Shown here one piece after another: positions 1 to 6,427 of a DNA stretch of 8,761 nucleotides (positions are counted from its first letter, which is position 1; the number at the start of each line of letters is the position of its first letter). The translations under genes and the position numbers were made by a program. The notes beneath the pieces are model-generated. The model had not been told where the DNA came from, made no database searches, and worked only from the letters and a program-made list of their open reading frames with translations. Source of the stretch: Candidatus Apopatosoma intestinale (lineage in GTDB: Bacteria > Bacillota > Clostridia > Oscillospirales > CAG-272); contig JAGHUY010000125.1 in NCBI GenBank assembly GCA_018064545.1, positions 1 to 8,761 of the forward strand. The letters run 5' to 3'.

Positions 1-806
1 GCGTTCTGTCTTCGGAGGCGAAACTCAAACGCCGTATCGTGGGACAACTGGAAGAGATCCGCGAGAAATACGGGATGCCGAGAAAGACGCTCGTGATTTA
101 CGAAGATTTGCTCCCGCAGTACTCGGCGGAGAGTTTCATCGAAAACTACAACGTCATGCTGGTACTGACCGAGGAGGGCTATTTCAAGAAGATCACGAAA
201 CAGTCGCTCCGCGGAAGCGACGAGCAACGGCTCAAAGAGGGCGATAAAATCCTCGCGATGGAGGAGGCGGAGAATATCTCCGAGGTCATCTTCGTCGGCT
301 CGCTCGGCAACCTCTACCGCGTCAAGGTGAGCGACTTCGGCACCTGTAAGGCCGGGGAACTCGGCGACTTCCTGCCGGCCAAACTCAAAGCCGAAGAGGG
401 CGAGAAAATGCGGATGATGAAAGTGAATCCGAAGTACGACGACAGTGCCGAGATCGTTTACGTCTTTGAAAACGGACGTGCCGTCCGCGTGCCGATGTCG
501 GCGTATCTAACGAAAACACCGCGAAAGAAACTGGTGAACGCCTATTCCGACAAATCGCCGCTGGTACGCGCGTTTTACGAGGAGACGAAAAACCCGCTCG
601 ATCTTTTCTTGCGGAGCGGCAACAAGGGCATCACCGTAAACGCCAGACTGATCCCGCAGAAAGTGTCCCGCACGGCGGCGGGGGCTTTGATCTACGAACT
701 GAAAAAAGGGCAGAGTGTGGAGTTTGCCACCGCCGATCTTGACGCAGTTCCCGAGTCGGCCAAGTGCCGCAAGATCAAGGTGCCGGCCACCGGTTCTTCC
801 TTATAA
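1..806 (+). CDS. parC: Type II DNA topoisomerase subunit A, C-terminal part (topoisomerase IV ParC-like; 5' end outside window)
   Basis: The A subunit of gyrase/topoisomerase IV cuts and rejoins DNA; the part visible here is the end of the core and the C-terminal DNA-wrapping beta-pinwheel. The frame is open from base 3, and the GTG at 39 is an internal valine, not a start. It begins L-S-S-E-A-K-L-K-R-R-I-V-G-Q-L-E-E-I, the helix that precedes the C-terminal domain in GyrA/ParC proteins. Pinwheel-like repeat segments follow (E-E-G-Y-F-K-K-I-T, L-G-N-L-Y-R-V-K, E-N-G-R-A-V-R-V-P). About 267 residues are visible, ending in TAA at 804-806. No canonical GyrA-box (QRRGGKG) is seen, which favours the ParC-type clostridial paralogue over true GyrA. 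The catalytic tyrosine and the partner B subunit lie outside the window, so the family is solid but the symbol is tentative. No terminator separates it from the next gene. Confidence 0.85.
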   Translation, partial: VLSSEAKLKRRIVGQLEEIREKYGMPRKTLVIYEDLLPQYSAESFIENYNVMLVLTEEGYFKKITKQSLRGSDEQRLKEGDKILAMEEAENISEVIFVGSLGNLYRVKVSDFGTCKAGELGDFLPAKLKAEEGEKMRMMKVNPKYDDSAEIVYVFENGRAVRVPMSAYLTKTPRKKLVNAYSDKSPLVRAFYEETKNPLDLFLRSGNKGITVNARLIPQKVSRTAAGALIYELKKGQSVEFATADLDAVPESAKCRKIKVPATGSSL

Positions 807-833
807 TATTTAAATCGTTACGGGAGGGAAACT

Positions 834-1460
834 ATGAATATTGCCATCGTGTTTGCCGATAAGACCTATGCCAGAATGCTCGAACTCTCGCTTGCGGAAA
901 AGGGTGCCGTCTGTTCCGTCGTCTCCCCGGAGGAGATCACGCCGGACACGGAGGCGGACTTTGTCCTGCTCGACGCCGGTTGTCTTAACGAGGCAAGACC
1001 GCGCCTGCCGTCCGGGGTGTCCGTCATTCTGATCGGGACGGAAAAACAGGTGCGTGCCATGCGCGAGGAGGACTTGGCGTCGCTCTTTTTGCTTTCCCGA
1101 CCGTTCCGGATGGAGAGCCTGTACGGCGTGATCTTCAACGGCTCGTCCGAAACCGCCGACCGCGATACCGAAAGAAGCCACTTCGGCATCGTCATGGACG
1201 GTGTCAAACGCTGTGTCTACGTCCGCGGGGAGCAGGTCTATCTCTCCAAGCGGGAATACGAACTGTTCGCCCTGCTCATGCAGAACCGGGGCAAGGCGGT
1301 CTCCCGGGCAGAAGCCGGTGAGATTTTCGCCGGGGACGAGACGGAGCAACGGAGCAACGTCGTGGACGTGTATATCAAGTATCTGCGCGAAAAGATCGAC
1401 GAACGGTTTGACATCAAACTCATCAAGACTGTCCGCGGTACGGGGTATATGATACAATAA
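834..1460 (+). CDS. OmpR/PhoB-family response regulator with degenerate receiver domain (orphan)
   Basis: This is a DNA-binding transcription factor of 208 residues, shorter than the usual 220-235. The C-terminal winged helix (about 117-208) is textbook OmpR type: L-S-K-R-E-Y-E-L-F-A-L-L, recognition helix N-V-V-D-V-Y-I-K-Y-L-R-E-K-I, then the wing T-V-R-G-T-G-Y-M. The N-terminal receiver-like part (1-100) keeps an aspartate at the phospho-acceptor position (D47 in V-L-L-D-A-G). The acidic pair that normally binds Mg2+ reads F7-A8 in I-A-I-V-F-A-D, and the conserved lysine before P-F is arginine (S88-R89-P90-F91). It may therefore work without classical phosphorylation; that is inference. The start is set by GGGAGGGAA about 3 bp upstream of ATG 834. 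It lies 27 bp after the topoisomerase gene, probably co-transcribed, and no histidine kinase is adjacent. Confidence 0.9.
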   Translation: MNIAIVFADKTYARMLELSLAEKGAVCSVVSPEEITPDTEADFVLLDAGCLNEARPRLPSGVSVILIGTEKQVRAMREEDLASLFLLSRPFRMESLYGVIFNGSSETADRDTERSHFGIVMDGVKRCVYVRGEQVYLSKREYELFALLMQNRGKAVSRAEAGEIFAGDETEQRSNVVDVYIKYLREKIDERFDIKLIKTVRGTGYMIQ

Positions 1461-1466
1461 ATAGGG

Positions 1467-1500
1467 AAGAGAGGGAAGCCCCTAAGAGAGGGAAGCCCCT
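1467..1500 (+). repeat. 17-bp perfect tandem duplication within the terminator region
   Basis: AAGAGAGGGAAGCCCCT occurs twice back to back (1467-1483 and 1484-1500). The second copy supplies the 5' arm and part of the 3' arm of the terminator hairpin. The first copy offers an alternative 5' arm for the same 3' arm. It is directly visible in the sequence and may be a slippage duplication. Confidence 0.9.
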
Positions 1501-1509
1501 CTCTTTTTT
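1484..1509 (+). terminator. Rho-independent terminator after the response regulator
   Basis: Stem AAGAGAGGG (1484-1492), loop AAGC, stem CCCTCTCTT (1497-1505), followed by a T tract to 1509. It starts 24 bp after the response-regulator stop codon and would end the topoisomerase/regulator transcript. Confidence 0.85.
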
Positions 1510-1534
1510 ATTTGCCGCCGATTTACCACGCTGT

Positions 1535-1739
1535 CACCTCATCCGTCGCGGTTTCACCGCGCCACCTTCCCCGGCTGGGGAAGGCTATTTGTTTGACTCT
1601 CCCGCGACGGTACGCCTTCAAATTATCATCAAAAACAAAATCGCATTTTATGCTGATTGCCTCGTCTGTTGTTTTTGCCACCTGTTTTATTAGCCTTCCC
1701 CTTGGGGAAGAGGGACCGGCAAAGCCGGTGGATGAGGTG
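1535..1739. repeat. MITE-like palindromic intergenic element, about 205 bp
   Basis: The ends are inverted copies: CACCTCATCC (1535-1544) and GGATGAGGTG (1730-1739). Further pairs nest inside: GGGGAAGGCTA (1577-1587) with TAGCCTTCCCC (1691-1701), and CAAAAACAA (1630-1638) with TTGTTTTTG (1669-1677), around a small central hairpin GCAT-TTT-ATGC (1643-1653). Each end also has local hairpins. On the left these are CGCGGT-TTC-ACCGCG (1547-1561) and CCTTCCCC-GGCT-GGGGAAGG (1565-1584). On the right they are CTTCCCC-TT-GGGGAAG (1695-1710) and ACCGGC-AAA-GCCGGT (1715-1729). No transposase is encoded, so it would be non-autonomous if mobile. From memory, repeats with this end sequence are scattered in Oscillospirales genomes; that was not checked here. 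No target-site duplication is obvious. Confidence 0.8.
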
Positions 1740-1740
1740 T

Positions 1741-1766
1741 CTGAAAACTGAATGCTGAAAACTGAA
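1741..1766. repeat. Two 12-bp direct repeats CTGAAAACTGAA
   Basis: CTGAAAACTGAA occurs at 1741-1752 and again at 1755-1766, a 14-bp period, directly against the right end of the palindromic element and upstream of the GntR-operon promoter. The function is unknown. It may be part of the mobile repeat or a target feature. Confidence 0.75.
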
Positions 1767-1786
1767 AACTTTTTTCATTTTTTCTC

Positions 1787-1815
1787 TTGACAAACCTGTT
1801 TTGACGGTGTATAAC
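1787..1815 (+). promoter_or_regulatory. Sigma-A-type promoter of the GntR/ABC operon
   Basis: A perfect -35 TTGACA (1787-1792), a 17-bp spacer and -10 TATAAC (1810-1815) lie 38 bp upstream of the GntR start at 1853. This is the best consensus promoter in the window. Confidence 0.8.
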
Positions 1816-1837
1816 TGTATTAGCATGAATAGTACAC
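1807..1837. promoter_or_regulatory. Possible operator for the YtrA-type GntR regulator
   Basis: An imperfect dyad covers the -10 and the likely transcription start: GTGTA (1807-1811) and TACAC (1833-1837), with an inner partial dyad ACTGTATT / AATAGT (1815-1833). GTGTA...TACAC half-sites fit what I recall of YtrA-family operators, and autoregulation is usual for this family. The half-site spacing is wider than I would expect, so this is tentative. Confidence 0.35.
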
Positions 1838-1840
1838 ATG

Positions 1841-1847
1841 AAAGGAG
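1841..1847 (+). promoter_or_regulatory. Ribosome binding site that fixes the GntR start at 1853
   Basis: AAAGGAG lies 5 bp before ATG 1853. An in-frame ATG at 1838 sits upstream of this site and has no comparable one of its own, and starting at 1853 gives the family-typical opening M-I-T-I-D-I-R-S-R-T-P-I-Y-E-Q. Confidence 0.75.
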
Positions 1848-1852
1848 AGGCC

Positions 1853-2227
1853 ATGATTACGATTGACATCCGGTCGCGCACACCGATCTACGAACAACTT
1901 GTGGCGGCAATCTCATCGCTGGTACTCACCGGCGCGATGAAGCCCGACGAGCCGGTGCCGAGCGTGCGGGCACTGGCGGGCGAGCTGTCCGTCAACCCGA
2001 ACACGGTGCAGAAAGCGTTTACCGAACTGGAACGCCGCGGCGTGCTGTACAGCGTGCCCGGCAAGGGACGGTTTGTTTCGGGTGAAGTGGGCAGACTACG
2101 GGAAGAAGAAAAAGAAGAGGCGCGTAAAGCGCTTCGGCAAGCGATCCGGAAAGGGCTGGCATCCGGCCTGACACCGGAGGAAATCGCCGCGATTGCGGCG
2201 GAAACGGGAGGGAAGAACGATGATTGA
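1853..2227 (+). CDS. GntR-family transcriptional regulator, YtrA subfamily
   Basis: This is a 124-residue DNA-binding repressor. It opens with the YtrA/YhcF-type sequence I-D-I-R-S-R-T-P-I-Y-E-Q-L-V, followed by the GntR winged helix (about 10-72) with P-S-V-R-A-L-A-G-E-L-S-V-N-P-N-T-V-Q-K-A-F-T-E-L-E and the wing G-V-L-Y-S-V-P-G-K-G-R-F-V. The short helical tail (about 76-118) is the size typical of this subfamily, which lacks a large ligand domain. Members usually sit in front of, and repress, an ABC transporter operon; in Bacillus subtilis the ytr operon responds to certain cell-wall antibiotics. The gene overlaps the next by 8 bp, so the same arrangement applies here. The ligand or inducer cannot be told from the sequence. 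Confidence 0.93.
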   Translation: MITIDIRSRTPIYEQLVAAISSLVLTGAMKPDEPVPSVRALAGELSVNPNTVQKAFTELERRGVLYSVPGKGRFVSGEVGRLREEEKEEARKALRQAIRKGLASGLTPEEIAAIAAETGGKNDD

Positions 2228-3125
2228 GATTCGGAATATCACCAAACGGTATGACGAGGTGCTCTCGCTCGACCGCGTATCGACGACGATCGGCGGCGGT
2301 TCGATCTTCGGCCTCGTCGGCTCCAACGGCGCCGGCAAGAGTACGCTTCTCCGCATCATGGCGGGTGTGTTCAAGCCGGATGAGGGAGACGTATACTACG
2401 ACGGTAAAAAGGTCTGGGAAAACCCGGCAGTCAAACAGGAGATTTTCTATATTTCCGATGAAGAATACGCCATTCCCGGCACCAATCCCGACGACATGAT
2501 GCATTTTTACCGGGCGTTGTACCGCTCGTTTGACGAGGCGTATTATGCCAGACTCTGTGAGATGTTCCGCATTGAGAGAAAGCGGGCGCTCTCCACGTTT
2601 TCCAAGGGCATGAAACGGCAGGTCGATATTGTTTTGGCGCTCTCCTGCCGCCCGAAAGTCCTCCTTTGCGATGAGACGTTTGACGGACTTGATCCCGTCA
2701 TGCGGCAATTCGTCAAAAAACTGATCTGCGAAGAGGTGGCCGAACGGGGACTGACCCCGATCATCGCCTCCCACAACCTGCGCGAACTCGAAGATTTGTG
2801 CGATCACATCGGGCTCATCCATCGTGGCGGCATCCTCTTTGAGAGCGACATCGACGAGATGAAGAGCGGCGTGCGCAAGGTGCAGATGGTACTGGAAGGG
2901 GAAAACGACATTACGACCCTTGCCCCGCTTCATCTGATCCGCTATCGCAAGACCGGCAGTATCGTGTCGTTTATCGCGCGGGACGATGATTTTACGGTGG
3001 AAGAAAAGATCAAATCGCTCGCCCCGACGTTCTATGAAATTCTCCCGCTGACGCTGGAAGAAATCTTTATTTCGGAAATGGAGGAAAAAGGATATGACTT
3101 TACGGAAATCCTCGAACAGAAGTAA
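2220..3125 (+). CDS. ABC transporter ATP-binding protein (YtrB-like)
   Basis: This is the cytoplasmic ATPase of 301 residues that powers the adjacent permease. It has Walker A G-S-N-G-A-G-K-S-T near residue 40, a signature region F-S-K-G-M-K-R-Q in place of L-S-G-G-Q, Walker B V-L-L-C-D-E-T with the catalytic Glu, D-loop F-D-G-L-D-P, and the switch His in I-I-A-S-H-N-L. The changed signature and a Q-loop region reading Y-I-S-D-E-E-Y are features I recall from the YtrB-type exporter ATPases. After about residue 215 a C-terminal extension follows, ending in L-T-L-E-E-I-F. ATG 2220 is chosen because it gives M-I-E-I-R-N-I-T-K-R-Y, has GGGAGGGAA upstream, and overlaps the GntR stop. Earlier in-frame codons lie inside the GntR gene. 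The substrate is unknown. Confidence 0.93.
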   Translation: MIEIRNITKRYDEVLSLDRVSTTIGGGSIFGLVGSNGAGKSTLLRIMAGVFKPDEGDVYYDGKKVWENPAVKQEIFYISDEEYAIPGTNPDDMMHFYRALYRSFDEAYYARLCEMFRIERKRALSTFSKGMKRQVDIVLALSCRPKVLLCDETFDGLDPVMRQFVKKLICEEVAERGLTPIIASHNLRELEDLCDHIGLIHRGGILFESDIDEMKSGVRKVQMVLEGENDITTLAPLHLIRYRKTGSIVSFIARDDDFTVEEKIKSLAPTFYEILPLTLEEIFISEMEEKGYDFTEILEQK

Positions 3126-5151
3126 CGCGCCGTTTGCCGGAACGCTGACGCTGTTTGCCTCTCATCTGCGGCAGGGGTGGTCGGCACTTCTCGTCTACTC
3201 GCTGATCGCCGTTTGCGTGCCGCTTTTGTCGCTTCTCGGCATCTCCGGCTCCCGCATGGGCGAACAACTCTATGAGCTCGTCTATGCCTCCGGCGGAGAA
3301 GTGGTTTTCTACGTTGCCTGCGGTATCGCGGCCATGGTTGCCGCCGCCTATACGTGGCGGTATCTGCATGAACGCAAACACAACTATTTCGAGAGCAAAC
3401 TCCCGTACCGCCGTGAGGCGTTATACACGGGCAGCGTTTTATACGGCTTGGTGCTCTTTGTCCTGCCGCTTCTTCTCATGGTTGGCATTTTCGCCGTGCT
3501 CGGGCTTGTTACGATTCCGGCGGCGGTGAATAACCCGGATATTATGCTACCGGTGACCGCTCTCGCACAGTATCTCTCGGCACTTCTCCGGTATTTCCTC
3601 TATTCCGTTGCGTCTTACGTCATGTTTTTCTCTGTTTTCACGCTTGGCGCGGTGATCTGCGGACACATGGCGATGGCGATCGGGTTCTCCGTTTTTCTGC
3701 TGTTCTTCTTCGTGCTGTTCGGACTGCTCAATGAAGAGTTGTTCTTCCATATCACGGGAATGGAAATCGATGCTTGCACGCTCCTTGACATTCTGAAAAT
3801 TTCCCCGATTAACGTGTTCCGGTGGGTCGGCAAGTTTGAAGGGCAGCCGCTCGGCGTAACGGCTTTACACAGTCTTTGGATGGCTCTCGGCGGCGTGGGC
3901 GTTCTCGTCCTCGGGCTGTTCGTTCACCACATCCGCAAATCGGAGCGCACAGGGCTGGCGTTTGCGTTCCCCGTGATCGGACAAATTTTCAAATACGCGG
4001 TGCTGTATCTGGCACTCGGCGCAGTCGGGCTTTTCGTCCATGCTACCGGCGGGTCGTTCATCATCGGGATCCTTTTGATGGCCGTTGTCGGCTTCGGCGG
4101 CAACCTCGTGATCAACATGATTTTGCAAAAGAACTTCCGTCGCGGGCTGTTCCGCGGATGGAAAGGGCTTCTCATCCTGTACGTCGTGACAGTTGTGCTG
4201 TACGTTTTCGCGGAAGCCGGACTGGCGTTTCTGCCGCCCGCCTCCCGGTGCGAGAGTATTTCCTATGAGCTGATTGACGAATCGGGCAAATTTCAGTATT
4301 TCTCCTATCCCAGGACGATCCGTCTGACCGAAAAGGACGATATCGAAAAGTTTACTTCGTATCTGCGTCCTCACTCCTATTCCATCCGTCTGAAAACACA
4401 GGAGGACATCGATTGGTTTGACAAGGGACCGGTTGAGACGGTTTCGGTCAGGTATCAGCTGAAAAGCGGCTTGGCCGTGCGCGCCGCTGCTTACTGCCCC
4501 AAAAACTTTAACGAGATCCTGCAACGCGAGGGGCTGTATACGGAAGCGGGTCTGGCGGCATCGCTACGGGAATTTGTCGCCGACGTTGACCGTTTGACGG
4601 CCATGTCCACGCTCTCCGGGATGAATTTTGTCCTTTCCGGAAAAGAGGCAAGAGAACTTCTCCTGTGCATGGTCTCCGAGTGGGAGGAACGGTACGATCT
4701 GATCGAGGGACTGCCCAAATATAACGGGATCGCGTTTACGGTGTTGCTCCATAACTACGGCGGCTCCTATGTTTATTATGAGTTTCCCGTCTATGAGGAG
4801 ATGACAAAGACGATGGCACTCGCCGAAAAGCTGCTTCCCGATATGATTCTTTCCGTCGATGACGTCATTTCCGAAATGATCAAGGCAAAGGTTACGCTGA
4901 ATTATTGGTCGGCGGAGTCCGGCGATTTCAGCTACAAGATTTTCTTGGAGGGAGATCGGGGGAAAAAGGTCATGCGGGATTTCTTCGACTGTCTGAGCGT
5001 GGAATCGGATGAAGGACAATTCACCGAGGTCTATTGGATGATCGAGACAGACGATAACACCTATTCGGTAGATCGAAGCGGCTTCTACGATCCCGCCCTG
5101 TTCCGCGATCTGTTTGGACTTGGCGACGAACCCGCTGTGAAAATCTCATAA
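3094..5151 (+). CDS. ABC transporter permease with large C-terminal soluble domain
   Basis: This 685-residue membrane protein is the partner of the preceding ATPase. By eye there are about nine hydrophobic segments, near residues 31-50, 70-90, 113-138, 165-190, 193-214, 258-278, 296-314, 320-343 and 357-377. A polar region of about 305 residues follows, with no further membrane segment. With an odd number of helices and the N-terminus inside, that tail would lie outside the membrane; this is inference. Related clostridial permeases carry a C-terminal domain that I believe is annotated DUF6449, though I am unsure. ATG 3094 has GGAGG about 11 bp upstream and overlaps the ATPase by 32 bp, implying translational coupling. 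It has no recognisable FtsX/MacB repeat. The likely role is export or envelope-stress resistance, substrate unknown. Confidence 0.88.
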   Translation: MTLRKSSNRSNAPFAGTLTLFASHLRQGWSALLVYSLIAVCVPLLSLLGISGSRMGEQLYELVYASGGEVVFYVACGIAAMVAAAYTWRYLHERKHNYFESKLPYRREALYTGSVLYGLVLFVLPLLLMVGIFAVLGLVTIPAAVNNPDIMLPVTALAQYLSALLRYFLYSVASYVMFFSVFTLGAVICGHMAMAIGFSVFLLFFFVLFGLLNEELFFHITGMEIDACTLLDILKISPINVFRWVGKFEGQPLGVTALHSLWMALGGVGVLVLGLFVHHIRKSERTGLAFAFPVIGQIFKYAVLYLALGAVGLFVHATGGSFIIGILLMAVVGFGGNLVINMILQKNFRRGLFRGWKGLLILYVVTVVLYVFAEAGLAFLPPASRCESISYELIDESGKFQYFSYPRTIRLTEKDDIEKFTSYLRPHSYSIRLKTQEDIDWFDKGPVETVSVRYQLKSGLAVRAAAYCPKNFNEILQREGLYTEAGLAASLREFVADVDRLTAMSTLSGMNFVLSGKEARELLLCMVSEWEERYDLIEGLPKYNGIAFTVLLHNYGGSYVYYEFPVYEEMTKTMALAEKLLPDMILSVDDVISEMIKAKVTLNYWSAESGDFSYKIFLEGDRGKKVMRDFFDCLSVESDEGQFTEVYWMIETDDNTYSVDRSGFYDPALFRDLFGLGDEPAVKIS

Positions 5152-5152
5152 A

Positions 5153-5191
5153 ACAGAAAAAGCGTCTGCCGTCGGCAGACGCTTTTTCTGT
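5153..5191. terminator. Bidirectional terminator between the ABC operon and the PHP gene
   Basis: A perfect 18-bp stem, ACAGAAAAAGCGTCTGCC (5153-5170) with its reverse complement (5174-5191), has a 3-base loop GTC. The arms carry an A5 and a T5 tract on either side of a GC-rich core, so it can terminate in both directions. It sits 2 bp after the permease stop and 9 bp from the PHP stop. Confidence 0.92.
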
Positions 5192-5199
5192 GGATTCTG

Positions 5200-6237
5200 T
5201 TATTTCAGTTCGGAAACAAAGTAAGCGCGGGAGAAAGCGTTGAGGCCCTTCTCATCGAGCAGGGTAACGCGGAAATACGGCTCCCATGGCAAATTTTCTA
5301 CCGTGCGGCAGACATCGAGATAGGGGTTCATATCAAACGTGGCTTCGGTCAGCAGCTTGCCGTCGTCGCCGACGTTCTGGAATCTGGTAAAGCGGCGTTC
5401 CGTCGAAACGGAGATGCGGGCGCAGGGAGAGGCGACGACGTGGAGAATCCCGTCCTCGATGGTCAGCTCCTTGATCTGCGGGCCGGCGGAGGCATAGAAA
5501 TCGCCGCGTTCAAGGGCGCCCATGACGGTCGGGTAGTCCAGTTTTTCGGCCTTTACCATGATATGACCGCCGAAGCAATGCGACAGACGGTGAGCATCGT
5601 CGGTCGCCAGCGGATAGACGTGCTTGCCGGCGCGGAGCATATCCTCGATCGGGCGCATATCGCAGTCCAGATGATAGCCCTCGACATAACAGCCGGTGTT
5701 CATAAACTCCACGCCCCATACGCCCTCGAGTCCGGCATAGTCTTCATAGTTCTGCAAGGACCAGTAGGGGTGGTTATACGAGACGAGAAAGCCCATGTCG
5801 TTTGCCTTTTTCACCAACCCGTTGATGTAGTCGAGCGCGTAACGGAAATCCGTGGACTGGTTTTCACGCATATCGTCGGTGATGAAATGTTTGCTCTTTT
5901 CCGGAATGCGCTGTTCCACAAAAACCGGCATTTTCGTCTGCTTCGGGTCCTTGGCATAAAAATTCAGATGATAGCACGGCCAAAATGAAAAGTTGGTTTC
6001 CTTAGTCCATTTATTGACGGCAAATTCATAGGACAGAATGGGCAAAAAGTCCTCGTCGGCGAGGTCGTCGTGCGGCACCATGATCTCGTGATCGGTGAAC
6101 GCGACGATCGAATAGCCCTGCTCCTTGTAGCGGGCTTTGGTCTCCTCCGGTGTCCAACTGCCGTCGGATACGGTGGTGTGCATGTGCATATTGGCTTTGT
6201 AGAATTGCCCATTTTCGGGCAGAAGATATTGTTTCAT
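5200..6237 (-). CDS. PHP-domain metal-dependent phosphoesterase-like protein
   Basis: This is a 345-residue predicted cytoplasmic hydrolase of the polymerase-and-histidinol-phosphatase (PHP) superfamily. Metal-binding motifs appear in the expected order: H18-x-H20 followed by D25-G, T48-D49-H50, E71 in S-Y-E-F, H156 in Y-N-H-P, and D214-x-H216 in A-T-D-D-A-H. The set appears complete, so it is probably an active enzyme. It has an insertion of about 75 residues between E71 and H156, and a beta-rich tail after about 255 (E-L-T-I-E-D-G-I, then S-V-S-T-E-R-R-F). Stand-alone PHP proteins act on phosphomonoesters or oligonucleotides, but which applies cannot be told here. It is transcribed alone, with AGAGG about 10 bp before the ATG and its own likely promoter. 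Confidence 0.9.
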   Translation of the reverse strand: MKQYLLPENGQFYKANMHMHTTVSDGSWTPEETKARYKEQGYSIVAFTDHEIMVPHDDLADEDFLPILSYEFAVNKWTKETNFSFWPCYHLNFYAKDPKQTKMPVFVEQRIPEKSKHFITDDMRENQSTDFRYALDYINGLVKKANDMGFLVSYNHPYWSLQNYEDYAGLEGVWGVEFMNTGCYVEGYHLDCDMRPIEDMLRAGKHVYPLATDDAHRLSHCFGGHIMVKAEKLDYPTVMGALERGDFYASAGPQIKELTIEDGILHVVASPCARISVSTERRFTRFQNVGDDGKLLTEATFDMNPYLDVCRTVENLPWEPYFRVTLLDEKGLNAFSRAYFVSELK

Positions 6238-6268
6238 GGGATGATCGCCTCTTTTTCGTTTTTTAACA

Positions 6269-6296
6269 GTATAGCACAGTGAAACCGAAAAGGCAA
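6269..6296 (-). promoter_or_regulatory. Probable promoter of the PHP gene
   Basis: On the minus strand, -35-like TTGCCT (6296-6291), a 16-bp spacer and TATACT (6274-6269) preceded by TGC (an extended -10) lie about 30 bp upstream of the PHP start. The fit is moderate. Confidence 0.55.
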
Positions 6297-6367
6297 GGAT
6301 TCCGGCAGATTGGCCTGAAAAGTACCGAAATCCCGCCTTTTTACCAAAAAGTGTCGGATTTTTTTGA

Positions 6368-6397
6368 TTGACCGCCGCTTTCCGGCCATGTTACAAT
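6368..6397 (+). promoter_or_regulatory. Probable promoter of the lipoprotein/ECF operon
   Basis: TTGACC (6368-6373), an 18-bp spacer and TACAAT (6392-6397) preceded by TGT (an extended -10), 30 bp before the lipoprotein start. Just upstream is a T tract and a weak hairpin CTTTTT-ACC-AAAAAG (6337-6351). No cobalamin or other vitamin riboswitch is recognisable between 6238 and 6427. Confidence 0.65.
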
Positions 6398-6427
6398 AGA
6401 AACGAAAAATGAAAAGGAGATCAAACT

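Noticed and set aside
810..1457. 215-codon minus-strand frame over the response regulator
   Set aside because: Entirely antisense to a gene with clear winged-helix motifs; composition (many Arg, Asp, His, Gly) is typical of an antisense shadow.
1512..1751. 79-codon plus-strand frame across the palindromic repeat
   Set aside because: Made of repeat sequence, with no ribosome site; the protein would simply translate inverted repeats.
2019..2933. Long open frame (304 codons) on the minus strand across the GntR and ATPase genes
   Set aside because: Opposite to two strongly supported genes. The translation has no recognisable domain and looks like the complement of biased codons.
3865..4524. 219-codon minus-strand frame inside the permease gene
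   Set aside because: Antisense shadow of a membrane-protein gene that is well supported by operon overlap and helices.
5440..5988. 182-codon plus-strand frame opposite the PHP gene
   Set aside because: The PHP metal motifs on the minus strand are unmistakable. The plus frame has no sensible start site or family.
6238..6427. Possible vitamin riboswitch before the lipoprotein/ECF operon
   Set aside because: The predicted start of transcription leaves only about 25 bases of leader, and no cobalamin, TPP or FMN motif is visible. The weak hairpin at 6337-6351 lies upstream of the promoter.
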